Positions 58,241 through 64,000 of a stretch of 64,000 nt of DNA are shown here, one piece after another. This DNA comes from Brevibacillus formosus (GTDB lineage Bacteria > Bacillota > Bacilli > Brevibacillales > Brevibacillaceae): assembly GCF_003013405.1 (NCBI RefSeq), contig NZ_PXZL01000038.1, positions 118,337-182,336 on the forward strand, in the 5' to 3' direction. The notes under the pieces were generated by a model that was not told the DNA's origin, searched no databases, and worked only from the letters and a program-made list of their open reading frames with translations. Within the stretch, counting starts at the first letter, position 1. Every line of letters begins with the position of its first letter. Position numbers and translations under genes: made by a program.

Positions 58241-58828
58241 ATGAATGATCAAATGTTAGAACTGTGGCTGGACCGTTTGCTTAATGGAGATCAAGAAGCT
58301 TTTGAGGTGATCTACAGCATGACGCGGACAAAAATTTATGGTACCGTAGCAGCCATGGTCACGAATAAAGAAGATGTTCATGATATTGTAAGCGAAATTT
58401 ACTATCAGCTATGGAGATCACTGCCTGCCTATGATCGCAAGCGTCCGTTTCTTTTCTGGGTGAATGGGATTGTCATTAGACAGGTGAAAAACTGGCGTAG
58501 ACAGATTTGGAGAAGATTCCGTCTGTTAGAACGAAAACAGAGCTTGGAAGAAGAGCAACATGTCGAAACGCCGGATGAGCCAATGCTTGCGATGGAGTCT
58601 GCCACAGAAATGCAGCAAGCGATCCAAAAGCTGCCGTTCAAGCTGCGGATCGTCGTGATTTATCGGTATTACTATGATTATACGTACGATCAGATTGCCG
58701 AACTGCTGCAAATACCTGTGGGGACGGCAAAATCGAGAAATCATTTGGCATTAAAGCGAATCCGCGAGTGGATTGACGTCGAATGGAATGAGGAGGAACT
58801 CCAAACATGTCTATCGAAAAAATCATAA
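58241..58828 (+). CDS. ECF-type RNA polymerase sigma factor
   Basis: 195 residues. Region 2 (residues about 15-85: GDQEAFEVIYSMTRTKIYGT, then DVHDIVSEIYYQLWRSLPAY) binds core polymerase and the -10 element; region 4 (about 120-180: IQKLPFKLRIVVIYRYYYDY, then IAELLQIPVGTAKSRNHLAL) recognises the -35. There is no region 3. It overlaps the next gene, a DUF4179 membrane protein, by 22 bases; that partner is probably its anti-sigma factor. ATG 58241 is preceded by CAGGGGGCCC. Which stress it serves is unknown. Confidence 0.9.
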   Translation: MNDQMLELWLDRLLNGDQEAFEVIYSMTRTKIYGTVAAMVTNKEDVHDIVSEIYYQLWRSLPAYDRKRPFLFWVNGIVIRQVKNWRRQIWRRFRLLERKQSLEEEQHVETPDEPMLAMESATEMQQAIQKLPFKLRIVVIYRYYYDYTYDQIAELLQIPVGTAKSRNHLALKRIREWIDVEWNEEELQTCLSKKS

Positions 58829-59574
58829 AACAGTCACTCACCAAGCAAATTGACGAAACCACGATCCCTGATGAACTCGACCAGCGTGTCAGGCAGTCCT
58901 TTCATCGCTATCACGAAAAAAAGGAGCCTGTAACGATGAAGAAAAAATTAGTTATGATGGGATTAGTTGCTGCTATTATACTGCCGACTGGAGTATATGC
59001 GGCTTTAAATGGAACCTCTTATTTTGCAGACAATCCAAAAGACTTGAACCGTTTGGTAGGTGAAGAGGTTAAGCGAGCAGCGGCAGAAGGGTTGTCCATT
59101 CCGATCGATCAAAAAATTACCGATCAGGGGATTACGATTCATTTTACGGAAGTATATGCGGAAGATAGCAAAGTTCTGCTGCACTATCGCATTGAACAAC
59201 AAAATGGAGAACTGGTGCCTTTCGAATTCGATACGACAGGATTAGATGTGGTAGGCGAAGCAAATGGCAATCCTGTGTACCAGGATAAAGGCTCGGAAGG
59301 TACAACAAGTGTCCTCAACTTTATCGGGACCAGCAAAGAGGATTATTTGCCTTTCTACTTAACAGACGAGTCCGGTAAGGAAGTAGAGGTTGGAATAGCC
59401 GATCATGACAAGCCAGAGGGCGTTCTTGCCTTCGCCACGCATGGATTCAAGCTGCCACAGCCACTCACCTTAAATATCGATGTGAACCGGATCGGCAAAA
59501 CAAAGGGCAACTGGAAGGGACAATTTATCGTGGACCAGAGCAAAGCCAAAGAAGCAACAGAGGCTGCGAAGTAG
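58807..59574 (+). CDS. DUF4179 membrane protein, probable anti-sigma partner
   Basis: 255 residues. A cytoplasmic N-terminal 45 residues (QSLTKQIDETTIPDELDQRV, a likely sigma-binding helix region), a membrane helix at about 47-66 (LVMMGLVAAIILPTGVYAAL), then a 190-residue extracellular DUF4179-type domain rich in beta strands (GITIHFTEVYAEDSKVLLHY). Overlap with the sigma gene and this topology are typical of anti-sigma factors that read a signal outside. No zinc-binding HxxxCxxC of the ZAS type is seen. GGAGGAAC precedes ATG 58807. Confidence 0.8.
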   Translation: MSIEKIIKQSLTKQIDETTIPDELDQRVRQSFHRYHEKKEPVTMKKKLVMMGLVAAIILPTGVYAALNGTSYFADNPKDLNRLVGEEVKRAAAEGLSIPIDQKITDQGITIHFTEVYAEDSKVLLHYRIEQQNGELVPFEFDTTGLDVVGEANGNPVYQDKGSEGTTSVLNFIGTSKEDYLPFYLTDESGKEVEVGIADHDKPEGVLAFATHGFKLPQPLTLNIDVNRIGKTKGNWKGQFIVDQSKAKEATEAAK

Positions 59575-59650
59575 GAGAAAAAAGTTCTGTCACGTATAAT
59601 AAGCCTCGTAAATGGCAATAGTAACCGAGGTAAGACAATATTTCAAATGT

Positions 59651-59667
59651 CATGTAAGGGTTACATG
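59651..59667 (+). promoter_or_regulatory. Palindrome next to the csp ribosome site
   Basis: CATGTAA-GGG-TTACATG, perfect seven-base arms, ends three bases before AGGAGG and 13 bases before the start. It can form an RNA hairpin or an operator. Upstream TATAAT is at 59595-59600. Confidence 0.6.
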
Positions 59668-59680
59668 CTAGGAGGCAAAA

Positions 59681-59881
59681 ATGGAACGTGGAAGAGTAAA
59701 GTGGTTCAACAGTGAAAAAGGTTTCGGTTTTATCGAGCGTGATGGTGGAGATGACGTATTCGTTCACTTCTCCGCTATTCAGGGCGAAGGGTACAAATCC
59801 TTGGACGAAGGGCAAGAGGTTGAGTTTGACGTAGAAAACGGTCAACGCGGTCCTCAAGCGACGAACGTTCGGAAATTATAA
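59681..59881 (+). CDS. Cold-shock protein
   Basis: 66 residues of the CspA/CspB family. GRVKWFNSEKGFGFI contains the RNP1 motif and DVFVHFSAI the RNP2 motif; the rest matches one OB-fold. It binds single-stranded RNA or DNA without sequence preference. GGAGG lies six bases before the ATG. A palindrome lies just ahead of it. Which csp paralogue this is cannot be told. Confidence 0.95.
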   Translation: MERGRVKWFNSEKGFGFIERDGGDDVFVHFSAIQGEGYKSLDEGQEVEFDVENGQRGPQATNVRKL

Positions 59882-59893
59882 AAGCTGAAACGA

Positions 59894-59930
59894 CAAGCAG
59901 ACTCAGGTGATGGGTCTGCTTTTTTTATTG
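59894..59930 (+). terminator. Terminator after csp
   Basis: AAGCAGACTC and GGGTCTGCTT pair around AGGTGAT, then TTTTTTATT. Confidence 0.88.
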
Positions 59931-59952
59931 TTAAGGAGTAGCTACAGTGGGG

Positions 59953-60154
59953 GAAAGAAGTGAATTTCCAGTCTACGCTTCGGCCTACGCCCTGCTGAGG
60001 GGGGGACTGTCCGCTCCGAAATGAATGGCGGGAGCGCTTCAAAAGTAGAAGGCTCGAAGAGGTATTTGCAGAGGTTGAAGCTGAAAACCCCCGCCATTCA
60101 TTCCTACGCTAAGTTGGGCTCCAGAGGCGCTAGGACTGGAAATTCACTTCTTTC
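59953..60154. repeat. About 200-bp imperfect palindrome, MITE-like
   Basis: Outer arms GAAAGAAGTGAATTTCCAGT C (59953-59973) and their perfect complement at 60134-60154 are 21 bp long. Inner arms AATGAATGGCGGG (60020-60032) and CCCGCCATTCATT (60090-60102) are 13 bp and perfect; GCTTCAA (60036-60042) pairs with TTGAAGC (60075-60081). The three pairs nest in the right order, so the whole segment can fold as one long hairpin. No gene lies inside. It fills the 393-bp gap between csp and the aminopeptidase gene. Confidence 0.85.
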
Positions 60155-60273
60155 TCAGTGGCTTTGATTTTCTGAAAACAAATAAAAAATGAAAAAAAGA
60201 TACGAACAAACAGAAATAGATAACAGAAGAACGGAAGAACTGATTTCAGCCCTTCCGTTCCTCCCTTACCTTT

Positions 60274-61101
60274 TTAAAAAAACTCAGCACCCGACGCCAG
60301 ATTCAGCATGGCGCGCATCGTTTTGTACATATCTTGCGGATTGGCTGCATTGTAGTAAACCGTGTTTGTTGCTGTTTCATAGCGCGTTCCCGGGACAATT
60401 GCGGCCATCTCGGCTTGTCCTGCATGGGAGAATTCCATCGCCAGCTCTACAGGTACAGCTGTACGGAATGGCTGGATGTTGTTCCGATTGCGCAAGGCAT
60501 TGGCCGTCTTGCGCTTCAGTTCAGCGGTCGCTTCTTCACGCGAGAGACAGATAGCAGCAGTGCGGGATACCGCTTCCTTCACGATCGCTGTTTGAATGCC
60601 TGGAATCAGTTCCTGTGCTTCGATGGCGATGAGATTATCACCAGACACCATGACAACAGGAACGTTGTGCATGCCCGCAATCGCGGCGTTAAAGCCAAAC
60701 TCACCCACGACTTGTCCGTTGATATACATATTGTGAACCACACCGGACATCGTATGACTAAGCACGCCTGGAATCCCTTGGCGGGTATGATAGCCGATAA
60801 ACATCGCTGCATCAAAGCTTTCATCGATTCCCTGCATCATGGATGAATCGCGTGGAGAACCTGCCAACAGTCTCGCTTTCGGATGGAGCTTTTCCCAGAG
60901 AATGTTGTTCATCGTGTTGTGGCTGTCTGCTACCACAATTTCCGTTACGCCAGACTCAAGTGCAGCTTCAATAACCGCATTGGCATCATCCGTCATAAAC
61001 TGGCGGCCGCGCTGATAGTTAACCCCCGAAGCCGGGTTAATATAGCTCGTATCCACAATACCTGAAATGCCTTCCATGTCAACCGAAAGAAATAGTTTCA
61101 T
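60274..61101 (-). CDS. dppA: D-aminopeptidase, DppA-like (peptidase family M55)
   Basis: 275 residues. The metal-binding motif LFLSVDMEGISG at the N terminus, VADSHNTMNNIL, IGYHTRQGIPGVLSHTMSG, and the C-terminal helix are typical of DppA, a zinc enzyme that frees D-alanine and other D-residues from peptides. In Bacillus it heads a dipeptide transport operon; here it is alone, with no dpp permease. GAAAGGGTGA precedes ATG 61101. Confidence 0.9.
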   Translation of the reverse strand: MKLFLSVDMEGISGIVDTSYINPASGVNYQRGRQFMTDDANAVIEAALESGVTEIVVADSHNTMNNILWEKLHPKARLLAGSPRDSSMMQGIDESFDAAMFIGYHTRQGIPGVLSHTMSGVVHNMYINGQVVGEFGFNAAIAGMHNVPVVMVSGDNLIAIEAQELIPGIQTAIVKEAVSRTAAICLSREEATAELKRKTANALRNRNNIQPFRTAVPVELAMEFSHAGQAEMAAIVPGTRYETATNTVYYNAANPQDMYKTMRAMLNLASGAEFF

Positions 61102-61217
61102 CTCATTTCACCCTTTCTGTCTGGTGCAGCTTGCTATACAAAATAGTTCCAATACATATGTAACCAGATTGATCATGAGTAGGCAACCATAAAAACAGAT
61201 TCTTCAAACAAATCATA

Positions 61218-61262
61218 TGAAAAAAGCACGATGCCCGCTGTTCGCGTTTCACCGTGCTTTTC
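61218..61262 (-). terminator. Terminator after the glycosyltransferase gene (minus)
   Basis: On the minus strand AAAAGCACGG pairs with CGTGCTTTT around a 26-nt loop, then T-rich sequence. Confidence 0.7.
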
Positions 61263-61263
61263 G

Positions 61264-62397
61264 TCATTTCAGTAACGTACGATAAAGAGCAACAATTTGT
61301 TCGGTCATGGTTTGAATGGTAAAAGTGGACTCTACTTTGTTCAGCGCGTTTTTCACCATGGTCTCACGCAACTGTGGTGAAGTCCGAAGCTGTTCCATTG
61401 CTTGCGCCAACAAAGCTGGATTTCCCGGTTCAACGATCAGTCCCGTCTCGCCATCGAAAACAAACTCTTTCACACCGCCGACATTGCTTGCTACGACTGG
61501 AACCTCCGAAGCCATTGCCTCGATAATCGTATAGCCAAGCCCTTCGTACAAGGAAGAGTGGACAAAGCCATCTAAGGCATGCAAGCACGCAGGAATATCT
61601 TGCCGAAATCCAGCAAAGCGAACAAGCGATTCCAGCCCCAATTCTTTTACCTTGGCTTCGAGCGCAGCACGTTCAGAGCCGTCTCCGATCAACACGAGAT
61701 AAGGGGCCTCTTTCTTGTCCGCCACAAGCGCATGAAAAGCATCGAGTAGAATGGGTAGACCTTTAACGGGAACAAAGCGAGCTGCTGTCCCGAACAAAAA
61801 GGCGTCCTCTGGTATATTCCATTCCGCACGCAGTCGATTGCGGTCATTCTCCCGTAAATGGTTTTGCCGATAAGGCTTCATGTCCATTCCGTTATAAATC
61901 ACGCTAATGTCGGACGAGCGAACACCCTGCCCCCGCAAAATATCGGCAATGGCACCACTGATCGCGATATAATGACGGTTCCAATGTCTCGTGCTCATTT
62001 CCATTATGCTGACGATGGCATAGGCCAAGGAGCTTGTATAATCATAACGGAGTGAGCTGTGAACGGTGGTCAGCAAAGGCAACTTCATACCGCGAGCTGC
62101 CAGTCGGGAAAAGAAATTGGCTTTAATCCCATGCGTATGAATGATCGCTGGCTGGAATCTGGAAAAGGCATTCCGCAGAGCCTGTAGCAATCGTAAGTCA
62201 AAACGTCCGAACTGATTCAGTGTAATGACTTGGATGCCTGATTCCCGCAATTTACGCGCGAAGAGAGAATCATAGAAGCATACGACTGCGATTTCTACTT
62301 CGTCGACTGGAAAAGTAGTGACCAAATTGAGAATATGTTGTTCAGCACCGCCAAATTCCCCCCCGCCAATCACGTGGAGGACTCGTAATTTGCTCAT
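61264..62397 (-). CDS. Glycosyltransferase family 4
   Basis: 377 residues, GT-B fold. The N-terminal LRVLHVIGGGEFGGAEQHIL and IIHTHGIKANFFSRL, and the C-terminal LFGTAARFVPVKGLPILLDA, VLIGDGSERAAL and SLYEGLGYTIIEAMASEVPV with the EX7E motif (Glu in YEGLGYTIIEA) are GT4 hallmarks. It transfers a sugar from a nucleotide donor to a surface glycan or lipid. Donor and acceptor are unknown. The leader of this gene contains possible attenuation hairpins. Confidence 0.92.
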   Translation of the reverse strand: MSKLRVLHVIGGGEFGGAEQHILNLVTTFPVDEVEIAVVCFYDSLFARKLRESGIQVITLNQFGRFDLRLLQALRNAFSRFQPAIIHTHGIKANFFSRLAARGMKLPLLTTVHSSLRYDYTSSLAYAIVSIMEMSTRHWNRHYIAISGAIADILRGQGVRSSDISVIYNGMDMKPYRQNHLRENDRNRLRAEWNIPEDAFLFGTAARFVPVKGLPILLDAFHALVADKKEAPYLVLIGDGSERAALEAKVKELGLESLVRFAGFRQDIPACLHALDGFVHSSLYEGLGYTIIEAMASEVPVVASNVGGVKEFVFDGETGLIVEPGNPALLAQAMEQLRTSPQLRETMVKNALNKVESTFTIQTMTEQIVALYRTLLK

Positions 62398-62418
62398 CTG
62401 AATTCACCCGAATCGTAA

Positions 62419-62478
62419 TTAAAAAACAACCTCTACCGAGGTATGTACATGGAGGCACGACCGAATAGGGGTTGTGCC
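62419..62478 (-). promoter_or_regulatory. Two hairpins in the leader of the GT4 gene
   Basis: On the minus strand, GGCACAACC/GGTCGTGCC (62478 to 62454, one G-U pair) is followed by ACCTC/GAGGT (62442 to 62429) and then a T-run at 62426-62420. The second stem looks like a short terminator located about 20 bases before the start of the gene. Confidence 0.4.
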
Positions 62479-62607
62479 GAAAAATGAACGATCACTTATA
62501 AACAAAGCCATTTTCACTATAGCAGATGCCTGCTAGATTCGCAATAAGACAGCACTTATGGTATCGTTGATGATGGAAAATTGAAATGGAGAAGGACGGT
62601 TACGTAA

Positions 62608-63999
62608 ATGAATACGCACAACGTGTTGATCATATGCTACATATTTCCTCCTATTGGGGGAGGCGGCGTGCCAAGACCGTTGAAAATGGCCAAATATTTG
62701 GGGGAGTTTGGCTGGAATGTCCATGTGCTGACGGTAGATCCTGCCTATCACGCGACGCTCGATCCATCCCTTTTGGCACAGCTTCCGAGTGATGTCACTA
62801 TTCACCGTGCGAAGGAGTGGCAGCTGCTGCCGAATCGAGGGGGACAAGCCGCTTCAGCAAGTACCAATACGACGTCCGCACCATCACAGCCTTCGATCAA
62901 GGCGAAGGTAAAAAAACAAGTCGTCAATGTGCTGAAAAAAGTTAAGCCATACTTGTTGATTCCAGACGACCAAATCCTGTGGATGCCAAATGCGCTCAAG
63001 CTGGGGCGAGAAATAATGCGCCGTGAAAAGATCGACGTGATTTTTTCCACATCGGGACCAGTAACGAATCATTTAATTGCGAAAAAGCTTTCCCGTGAGT
63101 TTGGCTGCAAATGGGTAGCGGATTTCCGTGACCCGTGGACGCAAAATATGCATACCTCTGGCATCGAATGGCGAGAGCGCATGGAAGAGCGAATGGAGGA
63201 GGCGGTGATGTCCCAAGCGGATGCGATCACGACCGTTACTGCGACCTTCGCCTATAATTTTCGCGAGAAGCACCAGGACCGCATCAAGCGGATGGAGCTA
63301 ATCTACAATGGGTTTGATCAGGCTGATTTTCAAGGATTGGCGCCCAGCCATGCTGTTCCGGACAAGTTTCATGCGGTGTACGCAGGTATTTTGTATCAAA
63401 AGCGCAACCCACGACTACTCCTGCAAGCCATCCGGGAACTCATCGATGAAAAAGCCGTAGACCGAAATGATCTTTTGCTCAGCTTTGCCGGGGTGTTCGA
63501 TTATCCGGGTTATTCCGAAAATCGCGACTGTGTGGAAGCATTGGGGCTGGGTGACATCGTTAGAGTATTGGGGAACCTGCCGCATAAAGAAGCGCTCGGA
63601 CTGATGAAAGGCGCGAATGCCCTCTTGCTGATCGGGGATGTGTCCGCTGACGCCGGAGCATATATTCCGGGCAAGCTCTACGAATACATGGGAATTGGCA
63701 ACCCGATTCTTGCTCTGAACAAAAGAGGCGAAGCGACAGAGATCATTGAAGATTTCCGTCTCGGACAAGTTGCCGATCCAGAGAAAAAAGACGAAATCAA
63801 GCAAGCATACCTGAGGCTGTATCAGGAGTGGAAAGCGCAAGGACAAACGGGTAGCGAGGAACGCGGAGCGGATTTTGCAGAGCGTGTGAAACCGTACGAA
63901 CGCCGTGAACAGGCGAAGCAACTGGCGCAATTGATGGATGAACTGGTAAAGAATAAGACAGCAAAACCCCGGAGCCAATATGGTCAAGGCCCCGTTTAG
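62608..63999 (+). CDS. Glycosyltransferase, GT4-like
   Basis: 463 residues. ICYIFPPIGGGGVPRPLKMA is the N-terminal nucleotide-sugar-transferase type seen in many GT4-like proteins, with VADFRDPWTQNMHTSGIEW, ITTVTATFAYNFREKHQDRI, and a C-terminal half containing AVYAGILYQKRNPRLLLQAI and YIPGKLYEYMGIGNPILALN. It is divergent from the GT4 gene on the other strand. AAGGA lies about 11 bases before ATG 62608. The stop falls one base before the end of the window. Acceptor unknown. Confidence 0.88.
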   Translation: MNTHNVLIICYIFPPIGGGGVPRPLKMAKYLGEFGWNVHVLTVDPAYHATLDPSLLAQLPSDVTIHRAKEWQLLPNRGGQAASASTNTTSAPSQPSIKAKVKKQVVNVLKKVKPYLLIPDDQILWMPNALKLGREIMRREKIDVIFSTSGPVTNHLIAKKLSREFGCKWVADFRDPWTQNMHTSGIEWRERMEERMEEAVMSQADAITTVTATFAYNFREKHQDRIKRMELIYNGFDQADFQGLAPSHAVPDKFHAVYAGILYQKRNPRLLLQAIRELIDEKAVDRNDLLLSFAGVFDYPGYSENRDCVEALGLGDIVRVLGNLPHKEALGLMKGANALLLIGDVSADAGAYIPGKLYEYMGIGNPILALNKRGEATEIIEDFRLGQVADPEKKDEIKQAYLRLYQEWKAQGQTGSEERGADFAERVKPYERREQAKQLAQLMDELVKNKTAKPRSQYGQGPV

Positions 64000-64000
64000 T

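Noticed and set aside
1..64000. CRISPR arrays, transposases, tRNA or rRNA genes
   Set aside because: Both strands were read for regularly spaced repeats, transposase motifs and tRNA cloverleafs; none was seen.

Overview
The window reads as a chromosomal stretch of an endospore-forming Firmicute, most likely a Brevibacillus or close relative in the Paenibacillaceae. The signs are strong Shine-Dalgarno sites (AGGAGG type), three T-box leaders, an L20-type infC leader, many spore genes (cwlJ, gerQ, ytxC, sspI, a gerA-type operon), menaquinone made by the futalosine route (mqnC), and moderate GC. The genus is inferred from gene content, not from a database match. I see no insertion sequence, prophage, CRISPR array, rRNA or tRNA; this is mainly core chromosome with small accessory patches.

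Layout. 1-5 kb: end of an MFS exporter, an Eis-like acetyltransferase, a PilZ protein and an unusual four-part zinc-finger/HTH/DUF2087/GIY-YIG protein. 4.4-5.8 kb: yneQ-like gene, then the germination pair cwlJ-gerQ. 5.9-9.7 kb: a MerR regulator, acyl-CoA ligase and acyl-CoA dehydrogenase in an overlapping operon with a palindromic operator on the promoter. 9.8-12.6 kb: small membrane proteins and mqnC. 12.7-20.8 kb: ytxC, T-box-thrS, a chemoreceptor, moaA and infC-rpmI-rplT. 20.9-25.5 kb: a LuxR-type regulator, an R2-like ligand-binding oxidase, two tandem secreted peptides and cysH-sat. 25.5-32.3 kb: a Leu-type T-box and ilvB-ilvN-ilvC-leuA-leuB. 32.3-40.5 kb: a Ktr/Trk potassium channel subunit, a MocR regulator, moaB, a B12-binding radical SAM protein, DedA, DUF1294 and kynU. 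40.5-45.6 kb: a gerA-gerB-gerC-gerB2 germinant receptor operon. 45.6-53 kb: sspI, ktrA, a SpoU-type methyltransferase, DUF2225, T-box-pheS-pheT and zapA. 53-60 kb: a small holin-like membrane protein, mutS2, yshE, a 24-codon membrane peptide, a nucleotide-sugar dehydrogenase, an ECF sigma factor with a DUF4179 partner, and a cold-shock protein. 60-64 kb: a 200-bp palindromic repeat, a DppA-type D-aminopeptidase and two glycosyltransferases.

How it works together. Amino-acid supply is read through uncharged tRNA: the three T-boxes carry specifier codons ACC (Thr), CTC (Leu) and TTC (Phe), each matching the gene downstream. Sporulation and germination genes occur in four separate places. The potassium channel pore (32.3 kb) and its RCK gating subunit (46 kb) are encoded apart.

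The items most worth following are the four-domain GIY-YIG protein, the R2lox gene with a palindromic operator, the duplicated secreted-peptide cassette, the large palindrome at 59.95-60.15 kb, three back-to-back perfect hairpins at 25.56-25.64 kb, and the 24-codon membrane peptide. I did not find a system I could defend as wholly new.
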